A stretch of 64,000 nucleotides of DNA from Sordariomycetes sp. S80-01Y (taxonomy: Eukaryota > Ascomycota > Sordariomycetes): the NCBI GenBank assembly GCA_037042185.1, contig JAXQJY010000027.1:868001-932000 (forward strand). Direction: 5' to 3'. Numbering within the stretch: the first letter of the stretch is position 1; each line of letters opens with the position of its first letter. Below the pieces are notes generated by a model, which was not told where the DNA came from, ran no database searches, and was given only the letters and a program-made list of their open reading frames with translations. This document shows, piece after piece, positions 45,228 through 55,833 of this stretch. The position numbers were made by a program, and so were the translations under genes.

Positions 45228-46354
45228 TGTGATAGTAGCAGGATGAGGTGGTGTAGAGCAGCGAGCAACGCCCAGGCATAAGGCGACTTCCCTAAACTGG
45301 ATTATTCTTGGAAATTTTGGGAGTTTTCAGACTTTTCTAGCCCCGAAAACTGCTTATAATGGGTTATAGTAATGAGTTTATTGCGCAGGCAGTTTTCTGT
45401 GAACTGATTTTCTCGTCAACCTCTTACATTCACGCGAGGTTTGAACCTGATTGATGCCCACTGACGGGACATCTTAGCCCGCAGCTTAGTTTACAAGGCG
45501 CCTCGTCGCGCCCGCTGACCGGCTGCCGAGAACCACAGACCGACTCCAAGGGGTTACTCCGCCTAATATGGGGACCTTTCTGTTGTAGTCGGAAAGCTCC
45601 TTGAGATACCACCGTATTGGAAAGTGCGGGATGTAATCTTCTGTAACAAATAAGGCACTGTGATTGTCAAGCTTTGCGACGGAGCCATCGAAAATAACAC
45701 CGCCCTTGGTGCCGCTCAACGCGAGACCAACCTTGGCCTTCGGTCAGCTCTAACCCGGTCAGCGAGGTGGCTGGTGAGAGAGCAAACAAGGCGCGAGCAG
45801 CGAAATACGAGATGCGAGGTACGAGGATATGGTCCGATATTAACATATGAATGGTAGGGTTCCCCGCTGCACTTGCCCTCACTGGGACTACGACCGATAG
45901 ATGCTGAAGAGATGTCCATGACAATGTCGTTGCAGTTTTGGAGAGTGACACTTCTTCCCCGAGCTGAGCAAGTCCTCTGTTCCGGCTGCCACACAGCTGG
46001 ATCTTGCTTGTGTCATGCATCAAGCGAGCATGCGTCTTCCATCAGGCGGGGCCACGCGGAGTAACTTCTGCCGATGGTTCACAATCCTGGAGATTATCTG
46101 GGGTTTGGAGTCTGGGGTATGGAGTCGAAGATGCGGAGTAGACGGAGACCGACGCCGCAAGACGAGCTACACCAAGTTCGAGATGCTTGATGCACGGGAC
46201 AGGTATGGGCGAGCCGAGTATGAAGTAATCATTGTGTCGTCAAGATAAATATGGCTGCATCTACCTCATTTCAGGAGTGGAGGGTATGACCAACACGTTG
46301 CCTAGAATTAGCACACATCACCTGAGACAACACCGACATACTTCGCGAGGTACG
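45228..46354. other. Divergent promoter of GH78 and GH79 genes
   Basis: About 1.1 kb. It contains one CCACCG (reverse of CGGTGG, 45609-45614) and one GCGGGG CreA-like site near 46046. Single copies of such short motifs are expected by chance. No gene is seen. Confidence 0.4.
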
Positions 46355-48245
46355 ATGTTCTACTCAACTCGTCTCAACTATCTGTTGGGCGCTGCTACCG
46401 CTGCTGCGTCCATCAAGATCTCAGTGCCACCAGTGCCACCAACCAATGCCTCAAAATTGAACCCCGCGCCTGTGGGCGCATCGTAAGTGGTGTTTTTCTC
46501 TTGAATCGTCTTGTACAAACATATTCTGACTCTTGTTGCAAGGTTTGAATTCTTCATGTGGCCGTCGTACGCGACAAATATCTCCCTTGCGCTACCATGT
46601 GTGAACCACCTGAGCCAGTTATACGATCAGACTATGCCCATCCGCATCGGCGGCACGACGCAGGATAGAGCTGTTTACGATGCCGACTTTGAAGGCTATG
46701 TTTCATACAGCGTTGATGATCCCCTCGAAGCCCCAATGGTCCTCCATTACGGGCCTAAATTCCTTGATCTGATTGGTACGATGGTTGTGCACCAGTGCTA
46801 CGGACATGAGTAGCTAATGCGTCGTTTGCTTAGAGGACTTTGGAGCGGAGACGATTCTCGGTAAGCTGAGCTATCGAGAAACCTTGGATAAAACAGAGGT
46901 ACTTACGTGTCAGGCTTGAACCGTGCCAACAACGACCGCAAAAATACTTTCTCTGCCGCACTTGAAGCCAAAAGTCGAATTGTCGATTATTTGGCTGGCA
47001 TCGAACTCGGAAACGAGCCAGACAGTGAGGCCACTTTCTTTCGGACATTGCAACAGCAGCCAATAACTGACCAAATGAAATCTAGTATACCTTCTGTATT
47101 GGGATTATACCGTCGCAACACCTCCTTGGAATGAGACACAAGAAGGAAACGATGCCGCCGACTGGGCTCAAGATTTCATTAACCACTGGGACGAGCCTCT
47201 GCCTATCCTCGGAGCTGCTGGCTATGCTATTCCTTTCCCGATTCAGCCTGCGCATCCGAACCTTCCCTACCTCGTAAACGAAGCCTACAACCAAAGCGTC
47301 AAAGATAGCACAGCGTTCTACATGGGCCACCTGTACGCCTTCTCTAATGCTTCAGAGACTGGATTAGGTTATGAGATGCAGCATCAGCGAACTGTTGCTG
47401 ATCTAGATCTGCTCCCTATCTCTACGGCTTACGAGGTAAATAGGCCGTACGTTTTGAGTAAGTCATGATCGTGAAGAACTGAGCTCTAGCACTCGCCTGG
47501 AAGTCGCCATGATTGACCATTCTGAAGGTGAAACCGGATTCCACGGCCTAGACTTTGCGATGGACGCCACTTTCGGTGCCGCCATCCAGGCGGTTGATAA
47601 AACTCTTTACGCTCTGAGTCTCGGAATTGACCGTCTTTTCTATCATCAGGGCACCATTGATCAAGGTAACATAGCTTCTTGACCCTAGAAGGTGGCAGAG
47701 GACTAACACTTTCTTCAAGCTTTCTTCAACTGGTGGAAGAGCGATCGCATCCAAGGGTCGTGGTACGGTGGCTATTTCGGCGCTCTGGCTGTCGCTGGTG
47801 GAGAGAGCGTGGTAGCTTTGGACGAGGGCTCGTCCCGATACGCGCAGTACGTTGTCTACAATGGTGACAAACAACAGCGGATCATCTTGATCAACACAGA
47901 CTACTACTCTGGAATTGGCACTCGCTCAGAGACTACTTTCACCTTGAACGGCGTCACCACTTGTGGCAGCGCCAAGGGGTTGCGCATGACGGCACCTAGC
48001 AGCGAAACCACTATCCCCTTGGATCAAACCAACGCGTCGATCTTGCCGACAATTGGAGGTATGTACCGTATCCCGAGGACTTTTCTGTACCGGTTCAGTC
48101 TCTCTGATTGAAGACACTAGGACAATACTTTAGCAATAAAGACTGTGGGCTAGTTGGCAAGCAGAGCTTTGAGGATCTTGAGGCGAATGAGGGAACTTTG
48201 GAAGTAACCCTCAAGGCATCGGAGGCTTTGATCATCTATCTTTAA
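46355..48245 (+). CDS. Secreted beta-glucuronidase-like glycosidase, GH79
   Basis: Retaining glycosidase of 499 residues with a signal peptide (about 1-20). Eight exons: 46355-46482, 46543-46775, 46834-46860, 46914-47024, 47086-47446, 47490-47665, 47720-48058 and 48121-48245. Exon 3 is only 27 nt and the fifth intron only 43 nt. The acid/base is probably Glu164 in G-N-E-P-D. The nucleophile is probably Glu301 in S-E-G-E-T, which aligns by spacing to the G-E-T of heparanase. Y-H-Q-G then N-W-W are also family features. A beta-sandwich tail completes the fold. GH79 members release glucuronic or 4-O-methylglucuronic acid from arabinogalactan or from glycosides. The donor at 47447 (gtacgt) is required; the stronger-looking gtaagt at 47458 breaks the frame. 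Confidence 0.88.
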
Positions 48246-49148
48246 AAGATTAGTTTCAAACTTGTAGTGTATCTGGAGCTACCTCGAGTGATCAACACGG
48301 AGGCAGCCATTATTCCTACGCGAAGGCTTTGAAGGTGGTCACTCTTATAATGATGCTACGTTGGCTTCACTATCGGGAGACATATATACGGGCTTTGCAA
48401 AAATACTCTATGCGTTGAACAATCATGAATCAGGTAAAGTTTATGTTCGCACTTTTCTATGTTCCTTGAGTAAAATTATATTTATGAGTGACGAAAACCA
48501 GATTCGGTGAAGGGAGTGTGAGGGTTTAAATAGCAGATTGGTCATAGCGAGGTCGCGGTGTAGTAGCTCGGGTTGAATTGTAGCCACATTAATCTTCAAA
48601 GATTCCAACATACCCGAATCCTCTGTCAAGTCTTATGTGAGGGTGCACGTGACTATATAGAGAGCCTACCAGGGTAATTGCCATGAGGTCCCTGAAAGTC
48701 ATCGGCTTTATAGGCCCAGTTTCAAAGGTTTCTTTATGGCCCTACGCCAGTCGTTCCTTAGGCTTGTTTTTATGCTCTTTTTGTGTCTGAATAATAATTG
48801 GAGAAGCGTTCTAGAAGAGGGGAGGGAAAGGGAGGATAGTTACATATCACAATCTCACCGGAGCCGAGCCACCGGGGGAATTCAACGCATTTGTCCTCAT
48901 TTCACTGTGCTGGAGAACTGAATGTGCTTGATTTTGAATCCAAGTGTCATTCTAATCAGGGATGGCCCCGTTTGTCATTACTTGTGTTGGTGGGCTGTGC
49001 CCATCTGCAACCGTTCACTAATGAGAAACGCTCAGAGGCATTGGAACGTAGTGTTCATTACAAGAAAGCTAGACCTTCAGCCATCGCAGACTATAAACTG
49101 GCAATTCTTTATTCTGACCGCCGCGGTTGGCCTATCAGCCATGTCCAA
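48246..49148. other. Convergent 3' region
   Basis: About 900 bp between the GH79 and Rid-family genes. Frames here are short and unlike known proteins. Nothing else is seen. Confidence 0.4.
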
Positions 49149-49648
49149 TTACGCTGTCTTGGCACCTTCAGGATCGTGCGCAGACACCTCAATCTCGACG
49201 CGCATATCATCTTCCGCCAAACGAGTAACACCCACACAGGTCCACAGCGGCTGGCGGTCAGGCATATACTTTCGAAAGTTGCGCACCATTGCGGCCAGGG
49301 CCTCATTGTTCATAGGCACGTGGTATGAGTTGACACGGAAAACCTGGGACCAACCCTTCCCACCAGCGTCTTTGAGAGCTAGATCAACATTTGCAAAGGC
49401 TAGATCAATCTGGGAATTGATCTCCTTCTCATAAACGCCCGTTTTTGGGTCCCAGCCACCTGTGACCAACTACTTTAAGCATGTTGCTGGCACATCATCT
49501 CTCTCGAGGACAAGCGAGGAGGGGGTGGCTGCTTACCTTGGCCTGCGCACTCGATGCGATCTCCAACGCGGACTGCCTGACTATAGTGGAAATCCTTCTT
49601 CTGCTTGACTCCGAAGTCTTTGTAGGCGTAGTATTTGAGATGCGACAT
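49149..49648 (-). CDS. Rid/YjgF/YER057c/UK114 family protein
   Basis: Small 140-residue protein, exons 49648-49537 and 49459-49149, with the chorismate-mutase-like Rid fold: an E-C-A-G-Q core, G-G-W-D-P, then Q-I-D-L-A-F-A-N-V-D-L-A-L-K-D-A-G as the long helix, and R-V-E-I-E-V as the last strand. RidA proper hydrolyses reactive enamines and imines using an Arg (Arg105 in E. coli, in P-A-R-S-C). Here the corresponding segment is P-L-W-T-C, so that Arg is replaced by Trp110. It therefore probably belongs to a non-RidA subgroup with another role. It is divergent from the amidohydrolase gene. Confidence 0.9.
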
Positions 49649-51399
49649 GTTTGATGTGAGCTGGGGAGGACGATAGATTCGGAAGATGACAGTGCGTGAG
49701 AAGTGAATTCTGCGTAAGAAGGGACGGGCAACACCAGTTATATTTGATATCTAACAACTTTCCACGCTGCCTTTCTCAAGTAAGGTAGGTGGTACTTTGT
49801 TAGGTACAAAGGGCAATGAGTTATGTGCGTTAGCATCATTACCCTACACTAAGTTCCTTGATGCTAGTGCTGCAAAGTTCGTATCGCCAAGGTGCAAATT
49901 CTCCCCAAACGGACTTACTAGAAGGTTTCAATCAAGTGGAGCAAATAGAGTTCAAGAAATTGTTTAAAATGTAACCTTGCGCCCCGAGTACTTGATGCTC
50001 GTTCCTGCGTACTCGCTACTTCAAGTTTGAAAGCAGAGAACTTGGGTGGTGGCTGCACATTTCAAGACCCACTTGTAGACCAAATTGGTTGCTCGTAACT
50101 TTGCTTGTTGGCCGGCGCCATCAGCCCATGCACTTGGTATCACACAAACAGCATACAGCCGCAATTGAGAACAGAGAAGCAGCACCAGGCAGTTCTTATA
50201 CGATTGGAACCGTCCTTGATCGTGTGAGCACACTCTCAGGACTATATCATCCCAGATGCAGGGCCGACAAACATTACCCTTAAGGCTCAGCCAACCCGGA
50301 GCGCGGGCAGCCGATGCATGGGCCATGCGTGTCAAGAGTGCAGAAGCTAGAAAGGTGAGGTGCGTGAGTGAGTGGAGGGGGAAGGTACATAGCTGGGAGA
50401 ATAGGGACGATGCTGTTGTTGTATGGCCCGTTAAGGCTGCGGAAGAGGTTGTGTAGGTCAAGTAAAGGACGTTCGGGGAGTCTTCTTATTTCAAAGAATA
50501 GTCTATGTTTTCTCCGTCAGGGTCACATCCTAGCTAAGCCTATATCTTTCCGAGTTCTGAACTCAAATTTGATACCCTGCAAACAGCTCTCACAGTCATG
50601 CGCGTGCTTTCTGATTCATTTGCTTTGCTTGTCCGTAGGAGACGCCATAACTACAACAGCAACACCTCTCCAAGTGCATGTGTCATTCGTAGCGGTAGTA
50701 AGGACATGTCCAAATTCGGATCTTTTCTGATGCTGATGAAGGCGTTCCTCATAACCCTTCAAGCTTACGAGGGCTAACTTAAACTCAAACTTCCTATCTT
50801 TGAGGCGGGAGCTTTGGGGATGTAAGGTTCCTGGACTAGGGAGGAGGAAAGCGTGGGCACGTCTAAGCTTGAATTTCGGAATGGCGATATTACAGGCTGC
50901 TCGAGTTTAAGGCCAGACGCGAGCGAGAGCCGACTGATTTCCCAAGCGTCATATGAGAAATATTGAGGTGGAAACCTACCCCACAAAGATAAGGCAGCAC
51001 ACAGGGCGGTAAGCTCGGCCTTCGGGCTCTGCCCGTAGAGGCGAGCAGACGCGAACATCCCAGAGGATCGAAATGCTACGAAATGGAGAGAGACGGCCGA
51101 CGATTAGTGGCGCTGAAGCCGTAAGCCAAGCAGCCCCCGCTGTAAGCCAGTGCCGAGACGGGACTAGTCCACCGGCCGGGCTTAGCGGCGATACCAGTAC
51201 AGAACGCCCTATGGATGGGCGGAGACTGGCTCACAATGGCTCAACGTGAGGGTCTGTCTTACTTTATCCCACTTCGCGACTACCAAAGTCCAACTGTCGG
51301 TATCTTGGTATATGACCGCTCCAGACTCATAGACGACTGATCAGAGTGCGCCGACGACATTAACCGAATTTAAACATCTACTCTGACTCATCCTACGTT
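49649..51399. other. Divergent upstream region of Rid-family and amidohydrolase genes
   Basis: About 1.75 kb, the longest gene-free stretch of the window. No coding frame is convincing on either strand, and no repeat or RNA gene stands out. A missed small gene cannot be excluded. Confidence 0.4.
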
Positions 51400-53059
51400 A
51401 TGGCTCCGACCCAGTCCATCTTGCTGCAGAATGCGACCCTGCTCGTGCCCAAGGGCGCAGGGGACGACCACATCGTGCCGTTAAAGAATCACTCCCTGCT
51501 CATCGAGGGCAACGCGATTGCTCGCATTGCACCTCACATTGATCCGCCGTCTGCTTCGACCGAGGTGGTTGACTGTACTGCCAAGATCGTCTCGCCTGGC
51601 TTCATCGACACGCACCACCATGTCTGGCAGACGCAAGTCAAGGGCAGGCACGCCGACCACACTCTGCTGGAATACATGGCGCCAGGTGAGCTCATTCAAA
51701 GCAGTGTACTTGATGTATTTGTCTGATGTGTCAGGTAACATGGTGTCATATGCATACACCCCCGAGGACGTCCTCTGGGGCCAGCTCGGAGGCTGCCTCG
51801 AGGCTCTGGAGGCCGGGACGACGACGCTTGTCGACCACGCCCACATCAGCTACTCGCCTGAGCACAGTGAGCTCCAGTGTAATGACAGTGGCTGTGGAAA
51901 TTTTACTGATAACTTGTCTAGACAATGCAGCCCTATCCGCAACCATTTCGTCCGGCATCCGGTCGGTCTACTGCTACACCCCCATTGGCCGTGTCAAGAA
52001 CTGGAAGCCCAAGCTGGAGATGGACCAAGACATGCTCCCTGCATGGCTGTTTGAGCAGCTCTCTGCTCTCTGTCAGAAGGGGTCTCTGGGAGACGGCAGG
52101 GTGACGATGGGCTTTGGCTTCGATTTCTTCTTCCTCCCCAAGGACGTGATCGTCAACATCTTCAACCAGGTACGCGCCATGGGTGTCAAGACCATCACGA
52201 CGCACTATGTCAAGAGCCATTTCGGTGAGCGAGCCCTAAGAAGCGTGCAGAATTAGGACTGATGTCGAACATAGGGCACTCTTCGGTTGACTTGCTGGAG
52301 GCCTACGGCCTTCTCGAGGAGGATCTGCTCTTCTCGCACGCCACACCCCTCAACGACTCAGACGCCTCCAAGATTGAGAAGGCCAGAGCTTCCATTTCAT
52401 CCACCCCGGACACTGAGCTGCAGATGAGCCACGGCTGGCCCGTCTGCTTCCAGGAAAACTGCAAGGCCTTCAGCTCCCTCGGCGTCGACTGCCACAGCAA
52501 CAACACTGGTAGCATCGTCGCGCAGATGCGCGTGGGGCTGCAGGCTGAACGTGCGCGCCGCAACGACGTGGTCCTTGAGGAGGGAAAGATTCCGCTTCGG
52601 ATTCAGGTGCCCGCCCAGGAGGCCTTCCAGCTGGGGACCATCAGAGGTGCCAGGGCCATCAAGATGGGCGATCAGCTTGGATCGCTCGAGGAGGGCAAGA
52701 TTGCCGACATTGTTGTATTTGACACGTTGAGCCCTGGCATGATCTGCGCGGCCGAGGAGGATCCCATCGGGGCCATCATCCTGCACTCTTCCGTCTCTGA
52801 TATCGACGCGGTGATTGTGGATGGGCAGTTCAAGAAGAGGGATGGCCGGCTTACCTCAACAAAGCTCGACCTCTCTCTTTCGTCTGATCTGAAGCTTGAA
52901 AAGACCGACGTGGAGTGGCGAGACGTTGCAAGGGAGCTGCTGAGGAGCCGTGAGACAATCCTGCAAAAAGACAAGGAGTCGGGGGCTGATGACACTTCTG
53001 CGGCACTGGAGGGCGCCCTGGCCATGTTTGGGGTCAAGGAAGAAAAGATTCAACGATAA
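51400..53059 (+). CDS. Metal-dependent amidohydrolase (ATZ/TRZ deaminase-like)
   Basis: Predicted cytosolic deaminase or hydrolase of 501 residues, exons 51400-51685, 51735-51866, 51922-52224 and 52275-53059. The N-terminal V-S-P-G-F-I-D-T-H-H-H-V-W (metal ligands His72-74) marks the amidohydrolase superfamily. T-T-L-V-D-H-A-H follows. F-S-H-A and G-V-D-C-H-S-N provide the later His and Asp of the active site. The C-terminal L-E-E-G-K-I-A-D-I-V-V-F-D is the composite beta-domain closing signature of ATZ/TRZ enzymes. These act on aminotriazines, guanine, cytosine or adenosine-like compounds; the substrate cannot be read here. The divergent Rid protein suggests that reactive nitrogen intermediates may be involved. 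Confidence 0.88.
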
Positions 53060-53697
53060 GCAACTGCTAGAGCTGCCAACAAAAGTTACCGCAAGGCTTA
53101 TGCGTAATCCTTAAGGTGCCATTAGGAATTCATTATGGAGTGTAGCCCCACCATCCAATGTATTCTCAGCTCAATAACTAGCACCGAAATGGACGCCGGT
53201 GACGTTTGCCGTGTCTCGGCTGCTGGCCCGCCCCGTTACCGCGTAAGACCGAAATTTTGACTCACATCCTTCAAGAGAATCTTACTATTACAAGGGCCAT
53301 GGGTGAAAAATGGGAAGAAGAGCCAGATAGTGTAGATGAAGACGCTAGGTCTCAAGTGTAACGGATTAGGATAAGGTAAAGAAAGACCCTCGATTCCTAT
53401 CTAATGAGTGGCTAGAATTTGGCTTCCCGTAGCCACATCTTACCTCTAGGGTTCCAAGACATCAACCGAGTATGTCTCTTCTCCCTGCTGTCGTGTTCAG
53501 ATGCCTGGCCCTCAGAATTTCACATCATGCCTGTGACGCTGGGGATATCCCTTGAGGCATCCTCTACTTGTGCCTAGAGGCGGCAATGGTATAAAGTCCT
53601 TGGTCCCCCTGCACCACACAGGCTAACCCAGCTTCTCACATCCTATTCTCCCAACAACATTCTTTTTATTATCACACAACCCACCTACACGAGAAAA
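53060..53697. other. Promoter of the small cysteine-rich protein gene
   Basis: About 640 bp with a TATAAAG at 53590-53596 (107 bp before the start). No gene is seen. Confidence 0.4.
53590..53596 (+). promoter_or_regulatory. TATA box of the small secreted protein gene
   Basis: TATAAAG 107 bp upstream of the predicted start codon. Confidence 0.5.
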
Positions 53698-53940
53698 ATG
53701 CAGATTTCAACTATAATCTTGACGGCTTTTGTGGGCTCAGGTCTAGCTGTCGCGGGAGCAAAGCCAGAGGAGGGGCTGGGTTTGGAAGAACGACAAACTT
53801 GTGCGATACCCAATGTCGGCTGCTATGACAACAACGATTGCTGTGGTGGTCTCTCATGTGACTTCAGCAGCAGCTGTTGTAACGACGCCTTTATCGATGA
53901 CGGCTTCTACAAAAGAGTAAACTGTGGCTGTTGTCGCTGA
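53698..53940 (+). CDS. Small secreted cysteine-rich protein (effector candidate)
   Basis: Intronless 80-residue protein I cannot assign to a named family. Residues 1-20 are a clear signal peptide. A short acidic propeptide follows and ends in L-E-E-R (residues 29-32), an LxxR site resembling Kex2-type processing. The mature part of about 48 residues has ten Cys (35, 42, 48, 49, 54, 60, 61, 76, 78, 79). The first six are spaced CX6CX5CCX4CX5C, the C-C-CC-C-C order of inhibitor-cystine-knot proteins, and four further Cys could make two extra bridges. Fungal proteins of this size and Cys content include host-interaction effectors and antimicrobials; neither can be decided here. A TATA box and a pyrimidine-rich leader support expression. 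Confidence 0.8.
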   Translation: MQISTIILTAFVGSGLAVAGAKPEEGLGLEERQTCAIPNVGCYDNNDCCGGLSCDFSSSCCNDAFIDDGFYKRVNCGCCR

Positions 53941-54764
53941 GTCGACACATCGATTTCAAGTAAGATTCAGTCGTTGTAGGGAGTTCTCCAAAGGAGTTTA
54001 AGCTCGGCCGACTGTTATCGGGCTTTTACCTTAGCAGTTGTAGTATAGGAATACTATATTTGCAACCCTATAGGGGCGCCATCCTAACGAAGGTGATCTG
54101 CTACTTATCCACAGGACGCTACAGCCCAGATGGGGCAGGCTAGAGACATTGGCGAAAGACCTGTCGAGAATGTATGATCCATGGCTGTTGATGCGCAGAG
54201 CAGAGAGCGATGTGAGTACAGAGAGCGCAGGGGGGCAGAACGAAAATCGCGCCTCACATACGGAGAGTGGAAAGTGCAGAAGGCCAGACTCACACTATTA
54301 ACCAAAATCGGCCCTGACAGAGCCTCGTCTTAAGTGAACGTGAGCGGTAACGCTATTGAGTGGCCACTGGACCCGAACCCACCCGATAAACGTTAATGGT
54401 CACGTCTACTTCTTACTAGAGCTATTACGAGCGTCCTTAAGGGGTCCGCCTTCCACATCCACAAAGACATGGCGTTGATGATTTCATCCACTTAAGACCT
54501 CCTAGAGGAGAAGAGCGAGTATACTTGGGTTAGCGGCGTATGCGAAGACATAACATGGGAGTATCCTAACCGACGAGGCAAAGGAACAACTTTTACAACG
54601 TCGCGTGGTGAGGAATCAAGTAGTCTGATCAATGCTTGTCAGTACCGACCGATCCTTATGTTCTCACCATATGCCGCTCATTCCCGAATCTTGGTATACT
54701 TGACCAAGCCTGTAAATCTACCTCGTTGGTCAAAATCCTCGATATACAGATCTCCTCCGGCATC
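53941..54764. other. Intergenic region
   Basis: About 820 bp holding the 3' ends of the secreted protein and kinase-like genes. No gene, RNA or repeat is seen. Confidence 0.4.
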
Positions 54765-55688
54765 TCACATGTCTAAATCTTCCCCCATTAGCTTCATCAT
54801 CGCTGCCTCCTCGACAAAGGGATCCAATATTCTCTCAAGCTTTTCTGGCCAATCGTCCGACCACCCAAAGTAAGTGAAGCAGATTGAGTAAGCCCAAGAC
54901 TTTGGATACCAGCCTGCGGACTCCCAGTCCAGAATCGCCGTGACTTGATAGTCCGCCCCCGCGCTGTCATCATTCCCGCTCCGAGCCCGTCTCTGGACGA
55001 GTATATTCTTCCGTTGGAAGTCACTATGTGTGTAAACGCTACTGCCGTGGCTTTTGAAGATTGCACGAAAGTGCCGATCGAAAAATTCGGCTACCCAGGC
55101 TCTTCGATCGTGGCATTCCCAGTTCGTCTTTGATTTCTCGATGAGGGCACGGTAAAAGTCTTCTTCTGCTGTAAAGGGCCCTGTGAGCTTGGGATTCGGG
55201 TCCGCAGAGAAGAAGAATCGGTGAGGCACTGGTCCGCCAACCGTACCGCCGAAATATCCGGGAGAAGGTAAGCTTCGAATGCTGTCCATGGCTCCGCGCA
55301 GCTGACTGGTGATGGAGATTTTCTGCGCTTCCGACAAATCGCCCCAAAGCTGGTCCAATTGCTGTCCTTGAACATACTCCATGACGATGAACAACCTCTC
55401 ACCTTCTCGATACATTGCGTATAGCACAGGCGCATGGACATCGCAAAGCTCCTCTACCATCAGAAGGGCATGCCCTTCATTCTCGAGGACGAAGACGCCA
55501 TGCTTGACAAAAAATACTCCGTTAACTAGGACCGTTCGACGGACGCTGGAATCAAAGATGGATGGAAATTCATGCGTAGCATTCTCTATGTCGGCCAAGG
55601 ACGGCAGCTGTGCCGGTAATTGAGATGGCTCCCGTTTCCATGGAAGCGTAGGGGCCTGCATCCTGCTCACATGCGTTCCGGTCGCCAT
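54765..55688 (-). CDS. APH-family (aminoglycoside phosphotransferase-like) kinase
   Basis: Intronless 307-residue protein with the APH/choline-kinase fold common in fungi, where such genes are abundant and mostly uncharacterised. The catalytic H-S-D-F-Q-R-K-N (residues 221-228; His221, Asp223, Asn228) matches HxDxxxxN. I-L-D-W-E-S-A-G-W-Y-P (Asp254) is the metal-binding motif with the usual W-E. An E-Y-V-x-G-x-x-L segment at about residues 104-111 is the hinge between lobes. The N lobe has F-F-V-K-H-G as the likely ATP-lysine region. Substrate unknown; antibiotic resistance should not be assumed. Its start is only 146 bp from the 3' end of the ABC transporter gene. Confidence 0.88.
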   Translation of the reverse strand: MATGTHVSRMQAPTLPWKREPSQLPAQLPSLADIENATHEFPSIFDSSVRRTVLVNGVFFVKHGVFVLENEGHALLMVEELCDVHAPVLYAMYREGERLFIVMEYVQGQQLDQLWGDLSEAQKISITSQLRGAMDSIRSLPSPGYFGGTVGGPVPHRFFFSADPNPKLTGPFTAEEDFYRALIEKSKTNWECHDRRAWVAEFFDRHFRAIFKSHGSSVYTHSDFQRKNILVQRRARSGNDDSAGADYQVTAILDWESAGWYPKSWAYSICFTYFGWSDDWPEKLERILDPFVEEAAMMKLMGEDLDM

Positions 55689-55833
55689 CGAGGTTGGTTG
55701 AGAGAGTTAGAGAAGCGCAAGTTCCACCTAGAAGTTCCGATTGGAAGGTTTGTTGGATAGATTACTTTTGCTTGCCAGTGGACCGTTGGATGCGGGGTCA
55801 TACGACTGATCCTTGATCATAGCATCGGCCTTA

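Noticed and set aside
26390-48245. Firm assignment of an ulvan-degradation locus
   Set aside because: The sulfatase, rhamnosidase and glucuronidase families would fit, but no ulvan lyase or GH88/GH105 gene is present, and plant arabinogalactan or glycosides fit as well.
54765-55688. Antibiotic resistance function for the APH-like kinase
   Set aside because: Fungal APH-fold proteins are a large, mostly uncharacterised group; the fold alone does not show aminoglycoside activity.
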